From the NCBI RefSeq assembly GCF_001949145.1, contig NW_019091502.1, positions 83,419 to 147,418 on the forward strand: a stretch of DNA of 64,000 nt. The letters are read 5' to 3'. The translations under genes were made by a program, and so were the position numbers. The notes under the pieces were generated by a model. That model was not told the origin of the DNA. It saw only the letters and a program-made list of their open reading frames with translations, and did no database searches. Source of the stretch: Acanthaster planci. Lineage: Eukaryota; Echinodermata; Asteroidea; Valvatida; Acanthasteridae. This document shows positions 63,201 through 63,801 of the stretch, in pieces. Within the stretch, counting starts at the first letter, position 1. Every line of letters starts with the position of its first letter.

Positions 63201-63801
63201 GAGATATACTGCGCGGGAGAACCTGAATGTAACAACAGAGGTATGGCTGGACGGAAGATAAATTTAGTTATAAAAACTTGATTGTCATTGTAAAGTATTG
63301 AGTAATGATGAAATTATTGAAATTTTCTTCTCTTTCCGTGTGTATGTTCTTTCACAAGTCAGTTATCGCCGACTGAATCTTTTGTTTGTCCTAGACATGA
63401 ACCTAAATGTACCTGACATTACAAATTGAGGGGCTGCTTTTTTTTTCAGATTTTATATTTCTTGATGTTAAATAAGTAATTTTTTGGGTGGTTCAATACC
63501 ACAGGAAACTGTACATTAACGGGAGCCTCACCGCAGTGTGTGTGCTTCCATGGGTTTAACGGCGAGGCCTGCGAACGCTGCCTCCCACGTTTTGATGGCG
63601 ACCAATGTCAGCGATGTACAGAGGGCTACATTGGCTGGAACACGAACTGCGCGATACTGTGCCTTCACGGCTATGCTACAGAGCCTGGTGGGAGCGAGTG
63701 TGAGTGCTACGCGGATGCGGAGCATGGTCACTGGACGGGGGCTAGCTGTGATGAGTGCATTGAAGGCTGGGCCTTGCCTGATTGCAGGTCATGTCTTGGA
63801 G
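17..63801 (+). CDS. Giant extracellular protein gene, internal part (55 chained exons, both ends outside the window)
   Basis: Joining the 55 exons listed separately gives about 30.9 kb of open coding sequence, roughly 10,290 codons, with every junction GT-AG and phase-compatible. Residue order: 21 Gly-rich modules, then an EGF-like array. Introns are phase 1 at 32 junctions, phase 0 at 19 and phase 2 at 3; phase 1 dominance is usual in modular extracellular proteins. Many N-x-S/T sites and no obvious membrane segment in the window support a secreted or surface protein. I do not recognise the gene. Similar GGGSGGS/GGRI Gly boxes occur in uncharacterised plant and protist glycine-rich proteins (family knowledge, from memory). 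A role in adhesion, mucus or matrix is inference. Introns longer than 300 bp in which I see nothing distinctive: 591-934, 1175-1644, 1837-2176, 4756-5187, 7123-7424, 8190-8532, 14667-15238, 15928-16301, 16531-16891, 19856-20548, 27628-28046, 36865-37274, 41968-42749, 42981-43309, 44293-44619, 57620-57980, 59536-59909, 60112-60689, 61401-61889 and 62505-63075. Confidence 0.85.
485..590 (+). CDS. Giant gene exon 2 (module linker)
   Basis: The acceptor is cccacag at 478-484 and the donor GTAAGA at 591; entry is phase 0, exit phase 1. It encodes short alternating strands (LHYVNISIEPSATLSIGF) that close the upstream module before the first Gly box of module 1. Confidence 0.85.
935..1174 (+). CDS. 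Giant gene exon 3 (module 1, first Gly box)
   Basis: The acceptor ends at 934 and the donor is GTGAGA at 1175; phase 1 in and out. It encodes the module-start box with GSSGAGHASNGGQGQ and YGSFLTPDLFGSDGG, followed by the LTVDGTLSAIG strand. Confidence 0.9.
1645..1836 (+). CDS. Giant gene exon 4 (module 1, second and third Gly boxes)
   Basis: The acceptor ends at 1644 and the donor is GTAAGA at 1837; phase 1 in and out. It encodes GAGGGSGGSIWIET and then GGGGAGGRIAVYYT, the two most conserved motifs of the repeat. Confidence 0.9.
2177..2806 (+). CDS. Giant gene exon 5 (module 1, middle part)
   Basis: The acceptor ends at 2176 and the donor is GTAAAA at 2807; phase 1 in and out. It encodes GGPGTVYLHKL, the VDN-equivalent LYINNRGRRP, the FDE-equivalent LDELHIYGSAQL, GDRSGKMLVGRNQSLYV and a strand pair ending in VEGVLENAENI. 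Confidence 0.9.
2807..3243. other. Intron 5 with a SINE copy
   Basis: GT-AG intron of 437 bp. Its second half is occupied by the tRNA-like SINE remnant annotated at 3018-3185; nothing else is recognisable. Confidence 0.6.
3018..3185 (+). mobile_element. tRNA-derived SINE remnant, copy 1
   Basis: The 5' part reads like a degenerate tRNA gene. An A-box-like AAGCTCAGTG lies near 3027. A stretch GTCTGCACTTGTAAGCAGGA follows, then the B-box-like GGGTTGAGTCC and CCACCCGAGTA. The element is about 170 bp and ends in CCAAAATTAATG. A second copy lies at 28513-28678 and aligns along nearly its whole length, which supports a dispersed element rather than a tRNA gene. The cloverleaf is not intact. Confidence 0.65.
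3244..3501 (+). CDS. Giant gene exon 6 (module 1 tail)
   Basis: The acceptor ends at 3243 and the donor is GTAAGT at 3502; phase 1 in and out. It encodes the ladder of short strands that closes module 1, such as NFKAINIRNHGTMMV, GGQLLSTNLHI and SITVDGEGFPGN. Confidence 0.9.
3502..4435. other. Intron 6 with hairpin
   Basis: GT-AG intron of 934 bp. It holds the perfect 14-bp hairpin at 3641-3680 and two more copies of its arm, near 3692 (direct) and 3921 (inverted). The remainder shows no recognisable element. Confidence 0.5.
3641..3680. repeat. Perfect 14-bp inverted repeat (hairpin) in intron
   Basis: The left arm CCTTGTGGGGTACC (3641-3654) is exactly complementary to GGTACCCCACAAGG (3667-3680), with a 12-base loop. 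A third near copy, CCTTGTGGGGTACT, follows at 3692-3705, and an inverted partial copy TACCCCACAAG lies near 3921. Confidence 0.85.
4436..4755 (+). CDS. Giant gene exon 7 (module 2, first and second Gly boxes)
   Basis: The acceptor ends at 4435 and the donor is GTTTGT at 4756; phase 1 in, phase 0 out. It encodes GTGATHGGEGG, YGSFTTPAEYGSGGG, GAGGGILSMNIS, LRVEGEVRANG and SGGGSGGSIHILAEY. Confidence 0.9.
5188..5409 (+). CDS. Giant gene exon 8 (module 2, third Gly box)
   Basis: The acceptor is attgtag, ending at 5187, and the donor is GTAGGT at 5410; phase 0 in and out. It encodes NGGDANSGGGGGGRMALYFQ, GASGTIYRKRV and a VDN-equivalent (LRVYNRADSV). Confidence 0.9.
5410..6858. other. Intron 8 with 23-bp minisatellite
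   Basis: GT-AG intron of 1449 bp. The tandem array at 6113-6566 fills a third of it. A perfect 16-bp palindrome CACTAGTTAACTAGTG lies at 5750-5765. No exon-like segment was found. Confidence 0.6.
6113..6566. repeat. Minisatellite, 23-bp unit, about 20 copies
   Basis: The unit TTGCCCATAGTTGTCACTCAAAC is repeated head to tail about 20 times. Five consecutive copies (about 6252-6367) share the variant TCGCCCATACTTG. A pair of variants (TTGCCCATAG then TCGCTCATAGTTATC) is duplicated as a two-unit block near 6368-6457. Because 23 is not divisible by 3, the array creates spurious open frames with a 23-residue period. Confidence 0.95.
6859..7122 (+). CDS. Giant gene exon 9 (module 2, FDE/GD segment)
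   Basis: The acceptor is tttcctgcag, ending at 6858, and the donor is GTACTT at 7123; phase 0 in and out. It encodes DLLDVGQYAHVELEAV, TGDSTATVHVGES and ELYIAWNAS, which correspond to the FDE, GDxTG and NQT landmarks in diverged form. Confidence 0.85.
7425..7734 (+). CDS. Giant gene exon 10 (module 2 C-terminal strands)
   Basis: The acceptor is ccactacag, ending at 7424, and the donor is GTTCGT at 7735; phase 0 in, phase 1 out. It encodes the SLPQDTF strand (EIxLP equivalent), GLSDLEIGLNS (LTGV equivalent) and the closing ladder LSINLVGEFNMRAGALM. Confidence 0.85.
7960..8189 (+). CDS. Giant gene exon 11 (module 3, first Gly box)
   Basis: The acceptor is gtctacag, ending at 7959, and the donor is GTGAGT at 8190; phase 1 in, phase 0 out. 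It encodes SITIDHEATLDVSGRG, GGSGASHGGRGGMGAY, YGDVLRPREFGSGGSS and AGGSG. Confidence 0.9.
8533..8686 (+). CDS. Giant gene exon 12 (module 3, second Gly box)
   Basis: The acceptor is aatttgcag, ending at 8532, and the donor is GTAAGA at 8687; phase 0 in, phase 1 out. A second AG at 8544-8545 would break the frame, so the upstream AG was chosen. It encodes CSGGGVLRLRAHNHTLIDG and GGASGGSIWITSS. Confidence 0.8.
8884..9110 (+). CDS. Giant gene exon 13 (module 3, furin-like Cys-rich insert)
   Basis: The acceptor is gttcag, ending at 8883, and the donor is GTAACT at 9111; phase 1 in, phase 0 out. It starts with the usual LIANGG strand, then carries eight cysteines spaced CxxxC..C-x5-C-x2-C-x10-C-x3-C, the spacing of a furin-like (growth factor receptor type) repeat. 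No other Gly module in the window has such an insert; the Gly box GGGGAGGRI resumes in the next exon. Confidence 0.85.
9111..9722. other. Intron 13, minor simple repeat
   Basis: GT-AG intron of 612 bp. It contains a short run of the AGATTTAGA type near 9525-9548 and is otherwise featureless AT-rich sequence. Confidence 0.5.
9723..10215 (+). CDS. Giant gene exon 14 (module 3, third Gly box to GD segment)
   Basis: The acceptor is gtttacag, ending at 9722, and the donor is GTAAGG at 10216; phase 0 in, phase 1 out. It encodes IGGGGAGGRIAVHTNNF, GGPGTIYLSN, the VDN-like LLINNDKRGP, YTFEKATLTGMAHLAF (FDE equivalent) and LDGDRSGLIH. Confidence 0.9.
10261..10527. repeat. Minisatellite, 53-55-bp unit, 5 copies
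   Basis: Five head-to-tail units start at 10261, 10316, 10370, 10423 and 10476. Each begins TGATGTGCAGAGCATTAATT and contains GGGAAGACTCAAAGCCGTTA. Units 3 and 4 look identical, while the outer ones are diverged. It lies in intron 14 (10216-10808); the rest of that intron shows nothing clear. Confidence 0.95.
10809..10918 (+). CDS. Giant gene exon 15 (module 3, LTGV segment)
   Basis: The acceptor is gttatcag, ending at 10808, and the donor is GTAAGT at 10919; phase 1 in, phase 0 out. It encodes VYIEGTIDGVQDLTVGQG, the counterpart of the LTGVxNLxV landmark. Confidence 0.85.
11175..11617. mobile_element. 443-bp MITE with terminal inverted repeats (PIF/Harbinger-like)
   Basis: The left end GGTGTGAGGTCAAAATACAA (from 11175) matches the reverse complement of the right end, GGCGTGAGGTCAAAATACAA (ending 11617), with one mismatch over 21 bp. 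Both ends are flanked by TTA (11172-11174 and 11618-11620), a 3-bp target duplication of the TWA type used by PIF/Harbinger elements. No open frame of transposase size is present, so it is non-autonomous. The superfamily call is inference. It occupies half of intron 15 (10919-11776). Confidence 0.75.
11777..11962 (+). CDS. Giant gene exon 16 (module 3 tail)
   Basis: The acceptor is catttcag, ending at 11776, and the donor is GTATAA at 11963; phase 0 in and out. It encodes the ladder FFPLNTLHVLPSGQLSSF and LKLRLSGSLQIHPGGLIK. Confidence 0.85.
12155..12335. mobile_element. 181-bp piggyBac-type MITE, copy 1
   Basis: The element begins CCCCGTCGCACTGGGA and ends in the inverted form TCCTGGTGTTAGGGGG, with TTAA directly on both sides (12151-12154 and 12336-12339). 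CCC termini plus TTAA target duplications are the hallmark of piggyBac elements. A second copy of exactly the same length lies at 45061-45241, and the two align without visible gaps and with roughly 20 differences by eye. There is no coding capacity. It lies in intron 16 (11963-12523). Confidence 0.85.
12524..12638 (+). CDS. Giant gene exon 17 (module 3/4 linker)
   Basis: The acceptor is ttttttgcag, ending at 12523, and the donor is GTTAGT at 12639; phase 0 in, phase 1 out. It encodes VQVEIDTAGVIDTSGRSP, the last ladder strand before the first Gly box of module 4. Confidence 0.85.
12794..13032. mobile_element. Foldback/MITE-like element with about 55-bp inverted arms
   Basis: The left arm (12794-12846) begins GGTAATTCCAGAATTTAGGG. 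The right arm (12971-13032), read in reverse complement, begins GGTAATTCCAGAACTTAGTG. The outer 24 bp differ at two positions, and the inner parts also pair (CACATCTGAC with GTCAGATGTA). No clear target duplication is seen. It lies in intron 17 (12639-13303). Confidence 0.7.
13304..13603 (+). CDS. Giant gene exon 18 (module 4, first and second Gly boxes)
   Basis: The acceptor is cttgctag, ending at 13303, and the donor is GTGAGT at 13604; phase 1 in and out. It encodes ASGGGHGGSGGQGNGQ, APASFGSAGG, GGGVILISAPVVEIDGQ and SGGGSGGTIFVQTQELRG. Confidence 0.9.
13604..14418. other. Intron 18, no element recognised
   Basis: GT-AG intron of 815 bp, AT-rich. It has a short TATATATATATA run near 14248-14259 and an 8-base C run in the acceptor tract. 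No gene or mobile element is visible. Confidence 0.5.
14419..14666 (+). CDS. Giant gene exon 19 (module 4, third Gly box)
   Basis: The acceptor is ccccccag, ending at 14418. The donor at 14667 is GTTGGC, a weak consensus. Phase 1 in, phase 0 out. It encodes SAQGGSVPSG, GGAGGGGRITLQYHN, PGGAGTIIQED and the VDN-like LFADNHFVGRP. Confidence 0.85.
15239..15460 (+). CDS. Giant gene exon 20 (module 4, FDE/GD segment)
   Basis: The acceptor is ccaccaag, ending at 15238, and the donor is GTATGA at 15461; phase 0 in and out. A second AG at 15250-15251 would shift the frame. It encodes YDFQQVDIRGQADLALF (FDE equivalent) and NSGDSSGYFHVGPLQ (GDxTG equivalent). Confidence 0.8.
15746..15927 (+). CDS. Giant gene exon 21 (module 4, EIxLP and LTGV strands)
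   Basis: The acceptor is ccccatcag, ending at 15745, and the donor is GTAAAA at 15928; phase 0 in, phase 2 out. It encodes IQLYERGELDMPAHLEV and LEGTVTGVRNISVGKG. Confidence 0.85.
16302..16530 (+). CDS. Giant gene exon 22 (module 4 tail)
   Basis: The acceptor is atcttgtag, ending at 16301, and the donor is GTAATG at 16531; phase 2 in, phase 0 out. It encodes NATYHVSETITFDQFVI, the ENGTYxxI-PGxFxF landmark in diverged form, then the closing ladder. Confidence 0.85.
16892..17105 (+). CDS. Giant gene exon 23 (module 5, first Gly box)
   Basis: The acceptor is ttttctgcag, ending at 16891, and the donor is GTATGA at 17106; phase 0 in, phase 1 out. It encodes GLGNSGAGHGGQGGRGQG, LEPQHFGSSAS and FGGGILTALVANELRVDG. 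Confidence 0.9.
17355..17480 (+). CDS. Giant gene exon 24 (module 5, second Gly box)
   Basis: The acceptor is ttgaccag, ending at 17354, and the donor is GTAAGT at 17481; phase 1 in and out. It encodes TIRVNGQNGQ, SGGGASGGSILLNT and LIQSNGGAG. Confidence 0.85.
17481..18766. other. Intron 24, palindrome-rich segments
   Basis: GT-AG intron of 1286 bp. The parts near 17740-17860 and 18565-18615 are rich in GGAAC/GTTCC inverted motifs, such as GGGAACATGTGTTCCC near 17828 and GGAACAGGAGGACTGTTCC near 18566. They may be remnants of the ends of a degenerate element. No gene is visible. Confidence 0.45.
18767..18972 (+). CDS. Giant gene exon 25 (module 5, third Gly box)
   Basis: The acceptor is ttcaacag, ending at 18766, and the donor is GTACGT at 18973; phase 1 in, phase 0 out. 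It encodes VGGGGSGGRIAVFFTED, GAAGTVYRES and LLVDNNGQTV, close to consensus. Confidence 0.9.
19195..19855 (+). CDS. Giant gene exon 26 (module 5, second half in one exon)
   Basis: The acceptor is catttcag, ending at 19194, and the donor is GTAAAA at 19856; phase 0 in, phase 1 out. Unlike modules 2-4, the whole second half is uninterrupted: YIFDELTLRGKAHLAF, the GDxTG and NQT equivalents, RGSLNLPDRV, the DGSIGGAGYLSL strand and the closing ladder. Confidence 0.9.
20549..20774 (+). CDS. Giant gene exon 27 (module 6, first Gly box)
   Basis: The acceptor is cccaacag, ending at 20548, and the donor is GTAGGA at 20775; phase 1 in, phase 2 out. It encodes AGAGGSHGAKGGLGD, YDSIFAPVEFGEAGG, an unusual Cys pair in GGCGVHRCEDGG, and AGGGALHIESTILENHG. 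Confidence 0.85.
20775..22810. other. Intron 27 (2.0 kb), no defined element
   Basis: GT-AG intron. It contains GAACCGAACC-type simple sequence near 21145-21185 and a related stretch near 22345-22410, possibly the edges of a degraded repeat, but I cannot define ends. No coding segment that fits the gene was found. Confidence 0.4.
22811..22905 (+). CDS. Giant gene exon 28 (module 6, second Gly box)
   Basis: The acceptor is ctgttag, ending at 22810, and the donor is GTATTA at 22906; phase 2 in, phase 1 out. At 95 bp it is the smallest exon in the window. It encodes RSGGGAGGSIRIQVDS and is placed by phase and motif. Confidence 0.8.
23082..23275 (+). CDS. Giant gene exon 29 (module 6, third Gly box)
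   Basis: The acceptor is gtctgtcag, ending at 23081, and the donor is GTGAGT at 23276; phase 1 in, phase 0 out. It encodes IIDASGGHGDRS and GGGGAGGIIAIYCDDE, where the usual GGRI Arg is replaced by Ile, then AGGAGFVYLERL. Confidence 0.85.
23511..27627 (+). CDS. Giant gene exon 30 (4.1 kb; end of module 6 to most of module 9)
   Basis: The acceptor is ttgttacag, ending at 23510, and the donor is GTTAGT at 27628; phase 0 in, phase 1 out. It has 1372 codons without an intron. It holds the second half of module 6 (Cys-rich: FGICGCPVCHVEE), modules 7 and 8, and module 9 up to LPARVSFFGPNNILSG. Third Gly boxes lie near 24810 (SGGGGGRIALDIQ), 25950 (CCGGGGGGRIAINCL) and 27140 (CGGGGGGRITIIT). Between about 24030 and 24360 a Cys-bearing segment (VECPNPESM, LVCPEGIQTFYNTTVEDLC, VCDYSSLH) has no counterpart in other modules. 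Confidence 0.9.
28047..28405 (+). CDS. Giant gene exon 31 (module 9 tail, module 10 start)
   Basis: The acceptor is gcgttacag, ending at 28046, and the donor is GTTCGT at 28406; phase 1 in, phase 0 out. It encodes TLTNIFEMVIASNQQVTL, GRTALFIDGNYTYISERGAY (the TALxENGTY landmark), the ladder and EEGPGAGKR leading into the next Gly box. Confidence 0.9.
28406..29292. other. Intron 31 with a SINE copy
   Basis: GT-AG intron of 887 bp. It contains SINE copy 2 at 28513-28678. The part from 28930 to 29292 is more GC-rich but shows no feature I can name. Confidence 0.5.
28513..28678 (+). mobile_element. tRNA-derived SINE remnant, copy 2
   Basis: It aligns with the copy at 3018-3185. Shared blocks are TCTGCACTTGTAAGCA, GAGGTCATG, GAGTCCCACCCGAGTA, TTCACAAGC, ACTGAGTATACAGTGTT and a final CCATAATTAA. 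The B-box region has lost a few bases, so a functional promoter is unlikely. Confidence 0.65.
29293..29488 (+). CDS. Giant gene exon 32 (module 10, first Gly box)
   Basis: The acceptor is atctttctag, ending at 29292. The donor at 29489 is GTCAGC, a weak consensus. Phase 0 in, phase 1 out. It encodes IGTGAGHGGFGGSALGQ, DGGSGGGMGSTGKGG and LKLELSGTLSLEG. Confidence 0.85.
31885..31890 (-). terminator. Candidate polyadenylation signal of the GPCR gene
   Basis: AATAAA on the minus strand lies about 125 bases past the GPCR stop codon. Another AATAAA at 31997-32002 is only 12 bases past the stop. Which one is used cannot be told from sequence. Confidence 0.4.
32014..33021 (-). CDS. Intronless atypical rhodopsin-like GPCR (335 aa)
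   Basis: A single exon nested antisense in an intron of the giant gene. Start: the first ATG is at 33021; the frame is open nine codons further up but without ATG. There are seven hydrophobic segments and an N-terminal N-x-T site at N2. Class-A anchors present: N37 (1.50), C92 (3.25) with C170/C172 in loop 2, W144 (4.50), P193 (5.50), Y201 (5.58), F247 (6.44), P253 (6.50) and Y294 (7.53). Signature residues altered: D2.50 is N65, DRY is I-Q-F (116-118), CWxP is S-I-C-P, and NPxxY is LPIFY (290-294). R99 occupies 3.32, so an amine receptor is unlikely. The C-tail has CKFC as possible palmitoylation sites. Ligand unknown. It resembles the lineage-expanded intronless receptors of invertebrate deuterostomes (inference). 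Confidence 0.88.
   Translation of the reverse strand: MNNTDSVDYNEFAQLTYIRVIFSTIMGITCFFILGGNMISLIVLCRIKSIVEPTRISMISLTVANLGTGLFRTLPGVVSAAYGKWPLGRELCNIQGVLRQALLTASLWNLLVMSLIQFLAIKKPLHFHQIVTRKKAIAAVLMAWGIAILGGLFMGPFQSNLRAAYLPEQCGCQFQSLSKIWFTISFDVFIMAPYFFVVFFYAYMFIIARRHIKKIQKMKQNATKAGDLCQHPARKSVIMICLVGMLFDISICPTVIMYVYDFFTGQQSYELFILGFLSNALLNAFAFLCLPIFYKRNQAFKTRLHQFLATMYPCKFCKNSLLKEHKDTSSNTAGH
35650..35830 (+). CDS. Giant gene exon 33 (module 10, second and third Gly boxes)
   Basis: The acceptor is tccatgcag, ending at 35649, and the donor is GTCAGT at 35831; phase 1 in, phase 2 out. It encodes GSILANGVTGTG, SGGGSGGGVYISAQAL and LGGGGSGGKISVYLQNK (GGRI to GGKI). Confidence 0.85.
35831..36622. other. 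Intron 33
   Basis: GT-AG intron of 792 bp. It has one perfect 18-bp palindrome, CGCTTTCATATGAAAGCG (36091-36108), and no other recognisable feature. Confidence 0.5.
36623..36864 (+). CDS. Giant gene exon 34 (module 10, VDN segment)
   Basis: The acceptor is gttcaatcag, ending at 36622, and the donor is GTAAAC at 36865; phase 2 in, phase 1 out. It encodes FDGTLRTHGGHNTD, GAAGTAFIRD (the GGAGTVY equivalent), VIIDGGRAS and the FDE-like YSYESLVLQG. Confidence 0.85.
37275..37829 (+). CDS. Giant gene exon 35 (module 10, second half)
   Basis: The acceptor is ccccctag, ending at 37274, and the donor is GTTAGT at 37830; phase 1 in and out. It encodes SFEGDKTGTLYVQHNQVLL (GDxTG and NQT), LVFPSVLSI, LVIRGQFDIQ and the closing ladder to ALDASGKSRED. 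Confidence 0.9.
38083..41579 (+). CDS. Giant gene exon 36 (3.5 kb; modules 11-13)
   Basis: The acceptor is tgtacccag, ending at 38082, and the donor is GTAATT at 41580; phase 1 in, phase 0 out. It has 1165 codons. Three modules lie uninterrupted, with third Gly boxes near 38420 (CGSGGGGRIAVYTD), 39600 (NGGGGSGGRIAVYTN) and 40860 (RSGGGSGGRLAVYID). VDN motifs are MVDNRNGQTK, SVDNQNRQIT and IIDNYGRSWS. The TALxENGTY landmark is clear in modules 12 and 13. Spacing between Gly boxes is about 1180 and 1260 nt. Confidence 0.93.
41796..41967 (+). CDS. Giant gene exon 37 (module 13 tail, module 14 start)
   Basis: The acceptor is caattag, ending at 41795, and the donor is GTAAGC at 41968; phase 0 in, phase 1 out. 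It encodes FEIYATDYFLEPSATLMC and GTGTRGTGAGHATVGGNG. Confidence 0.88.
42750..42980 (+). CDS. Giant gene exon 38 (module 14, first and second Gly boxes)
   Basis: The acceptor is ccttttag, ending at 42749, and the donor is GTGAGT at 42981; phase 1 in and out. It encodes YGSLYEPIDGGSRGG, RGGGRVRIVVGAILNLDGK and GAGGGSGGAVWVTTG. Confidence 0.9.
43310..43668 (+). CDS. Giant gene exon 39 (module 14, third Gly box to FDE)
   Basis: The acceptor is atttttaag, ending at 43309, and the donor is GTATGT at 43669; phase 1 in, phase 0 out. It encodes HFRGHGEISSSGG, SSGGGAGGRIAVHITD, GGTGTVYVEQ, LYLDNQNVAP and YGLDELMLQRK. Confidence 0.9.
43929..44292 (+). CDS. Giant gene exon 40 (module 14, GD to NGTY)
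   Basis: The acceptor is tcatatag, ending at 43928, and the donor is GTATTG at 44293; phase 0 in, phase 1 out. It encodes LGDSTGLLHVQPNQTFYVEY, NFRIEENGEIFLPADFRV, YLDGRMSGVYNFTVAEG and VNNGTYVDEPTPG, very close to the module consensus. Confidence 0.92.
44620..44922 (+). CDS. Giant gene exon 41 (module 14 tail, module 15 start)
   Basis: The acceptor is cttgtgtag, ending at 44619, and the donor is GTACAG at 44923; phase 1 in and out. It encodes the ladder VNIRATNVHIEGEAQIDT and GIGGGHGGYGGGAD. Confidence 0.9.
44923..45496. other. Intron 41 with a MITE
   Basis: GT-AG intron of 574 bp. The 181-bp TTAA-flanked element at 45061-45241 takes up a third of it; nothing else is seen. Confidence 0.6.
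45061..45241. mobile_element. 181-bp piggyBac-type MITE, copy 2
   Basis: It begins CCCCTTCATACCGGGA and ends TCCCGGCGTGAAAGGG, a near-perfect 16-bp terminal inverted repeat, with TTAA immediately outside both ends (45057-45060 and 45242-45245). It has the same length and no visible gaps against the copy at 12155-12335. Its inverted repeats are better preserved than those of copy 1, which suggests a younger insertion or less decay. Confidence 0.88.
45497..46642 (+). CDS. Giant gene exon 42 (module 15)
   Basis: The acceptor is ttctcatag, ending at 45496, and the donor is GTAAGT at 46643; phase 1 in and out. It encodes YGSYTNSFHTGSGGG, LHLDGYLQNTGG, NGGGGSGGSVYITT, FGGAGGRIAAHVS, AAGGTVYYTD, FEFDEIEIHNHVVLWL, VGDRTGQMHLRYHQ, EIVFPSTLFLLG, LVTGVYNLFV and LLSNGTYDFI. 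A nearly complete module in one exon. Confidence 0.93.
46825..51906 (+). CDS. Giant gene exon 43 (5.1 kb; modules 16-19)
   Basis: The acceptor is ttaattag, ending at 46824, and the donor is GTGAGT at 51907; phase 1 in and out. It has about 1694 codons, the largest exon here. It holds four complete modules with third Gly boxes near 47180, 48430, 49680 and 50930, a regular period of about 1250 nt. Modules 17 and 18 are especially alike: KGGGGSGGRVGIHCRWRYQY versus QGGGGSGGRAAVHCRWRYTY, both with a VDHKYVHIDN/VDHKYIHIDN line. The exon ends in the first Gly box of module 20 (GPGAGRSGTNRASGAGHGS). Confidence 0.94.
51907..52678. other. Intron 43 with a small TIR element
   Basis: GT-AG intron of 772 bp that carries the 151-bp inverted-repeat element at 52091-52241. 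Nothing else is recognised. Confidence 0.5.
52091..52241. mobile_element. 151-bp MITE-like element
   Basis: The left end TATAGAGCACCAAAGTG matches the reverse complement of the right end, TATAGAGTACCGAAGTG, at 15 of 17 positions. The size and lack of coding capacity fit a miniature TIR element. The exact ends and the target duplication are unclear because both ends begin with TATA. Confidence 0.55.
52679..52809 (+). CDS. Giant gene exon 44 (module 20, first Gly box)
   Basis: The acceptor is ttcaatag, ending at 52678, and the donor is GTATTT at 52810; phase 1 in, phase 0 out. It encodes GGAAYDSLYSPQDIGSGGG and AGGGRLHIQVGK. Confidence 0.88.
53120..53285 (+). CDS. Giant gene exon 45 (module 20, second Gly box)
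   Basis: The acceptor is gcattcag, ending at 53119, and the donor is GTAAGT at 53286; phase 0 in, phase 1 out. It encodes DIVCNGQITASG, SGGGSGGSLVLDAANL and HGTVQCDGGSAY. Confidence 0.88.
53431..53723 (+). CDS. Giant gene exon 46 (module 20, third Gly box to FDE)
   Basis: The acceptor is gtctgcag, ending at 53430, and the donor is GTACTT at 53724; phase 1 in, phase 0 out. It encodes NNGGGSGGRIAVYLTN, GGPGTVYKRV, LEVDNSNYPS and YDFNGINLKRKACL. Confidence 0.9.
53983..57619 (+). CDS. Giant gene exon 47 (3.6 kb; end of Gly array and start of EGF array)
   Basis: The acceptor is tttctgcag, ending at 53982, and the donor is GTAAAT at 57620; phase 0 in, phase 1 out. First comes the second half of module 20 (MGDRSGYLFIGLHHFVHI, GTCILPPEFVV). 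Then follows the last module, 21, with Tyr/His/Ser-rich loops between its Gly boxes (SYSSYHSGTYSC, YRSGHYTYYHYGGGGAGG). It has no VDN/FDE half; after GQPGTLCVSG it runs straight into EGF-like repeats at about 55060. Six GCPG cassettes follow at about 130-residue spacing. Confidence 0.93.
57981..58313 (+). CDS. Giant gene exon 48 (EGF cassette)
   Basis: The acceptor is ttcattgaag, ending at 57980, and the donor is GTAATC at 58314; phase 1 in and out. It encodes CQCEPAWAGEVCDTPC, CVCQACYTGIGCNKVC, GRGECMNDQCQC and IPGCPGLGVDC. Within this cassette the PMDSG linker is replaced by YNYGDSRG. Confidence 0.88.
58314..58945. other. Intron 48
   Basis: GT-AG intron of 632 bp. It has a short direct repeat of GATTGTAG, three times, near 58732-58755; otherwise nothing is recognised. 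Confidence 0.5.
58946..59535 (+). CDS. Giant gene exon 49 (EGF cassettes)
   Basis: The acceptor is acattccaag, ending at 58945, and the donor is GTAAAT at 59536; phase 1 in, phase 0 out. It encodes HIPDCPGEPDCNGRGEC, NTFMGDGCELRC, CTCYPCYAGLACDKLC, EPGCPGYGEDCTGHGEC, VPDCPGTPDCNGRGDC, an extra CNGTGNC unit and NCAEGWMGPACEVPC. Confidence 0.92.
59910..60111 (+). CDS. Giant gene exon 50 (EGF cassette)
   Basis: The acceptor is tcttgacag, ending at 59909, and the donor is GTAAGC at 60112; phase 0 in, phase 1 out. It encodes SGICKCDPCYHGPHCDILC, CFCGFEGGRGEFC and SPGCPGLFDTDCSGRGTC. Confidence 0.9.
60690..61400 (+). CDS. Giant gene exon 51 (EGF cassettes)
   Basis: The acceptor is cttgtttcag, ending at 60689, and the donor is GTACGT at 61401; phase 1 in and out. 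It encodes IPNCPGEPNCNDRGNC, NCIDGWMGEACEIPC, YPMDSGVCLC, IPGCHGQGQPCSGHGLC, HIPDCPGEPDCNGNGVC and CACDPCYSGPGCDREC. Confidence 0.92.
61890..62051 (+). CDS. Giant gene exon 52 (EGF cassette)
   Basis: The acceptor is tttggtcag, ending at 61889, and the donor is GTAATT at 62052; phase 1 in and out. It encodes YKGCPGVGTNCTGHGYC, CYCKSGWKSLGC and VPDCPGTPDCSNRG. Confidence 0.9.
62280..62504 (+). CDS. Giant gene exon 53 (EGF cassette)
   Basis: The acceptor is atcatgcag, ending at 62279, and the donor is GTATAA at 62505; phase 1 in and out. It encodes DCIQGWMGEKCEIPC, a PPNSG variant of the PMDSG linker, CTCYDCYTGTSCNVEC and CNGTHCVCQDGYKG. Confidence 0.9.
63076..63240 (+). CDS. Giant gene exon 54 (EGF cassette)
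   Basis: The acceptor is tttttttcag, ending at 63075, and the donor is GTATGG at 63241; phase 1 in and out. It encodes LDCPGEPDCSNYGTC, CLCNPGFTSDDC and CAGEPECNNRG. Confidence 0.9.
63505..63801 (+). CDS. Giant gene exon 55 (EGF/laminin-type segment), last exon in window
   Basis: The acceptor is taccacag, ending at 63504, and the donor is GTAAAC at 63802; phase 1 in and out. It encodes CVCFHGFNGEACERC, FDGDQCQRCTEGYIG, ECECYADAEHGHW and CDECIEGWALPDC. The CxxC spacing shifts towards a laminin-EGF style, so the array may be ending. An alternative donor at 63788 would give phase 2 and is less consistent. The remaining 63802-64000 is intron with nothing recognised. Confidence 0.85.

Larger units (their letters stand above)
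55060..63801 (+). repeat. Protein-level EGF/tenascin-like cassette array
   Basis: Cys-rich segments of the type CxCxxGWxGxxC are repeated throughout. They group in a higher-order cassette: GCPGxGxDCxGHGxC, then PDCPGxPDCxxRGxC, then NCxxGWMGxxC, then a PMDSGxCxC segment, then SxHGxC..WxGExC. GCPG-type cassette starts encode near 55525, 55920, 56300, 56690, 57085, 57485, 58225, 59255, 60055, 61050 (GCHG) and 61910. Five spacings in exon 47 run 384-400 nt, about 130 residues. In the intron-free part the cassettes are regular; later ones are split by phase-1 and phase-0 introns and some lack a segment. The array runs off the right end of the window. EGF-like repeats usually act in adhesion or receptor binding. 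Confidence 0.85.

Noticed and set aside
63505-63787. Alternative donor at 63788 for the last exon
   Set aside because: It gives phase 2, while neighbouring EGF exons end in phase 1, and it cuts before the final CLGG. The donor GTAAAC at 63802 was preferred, though both remain possible.
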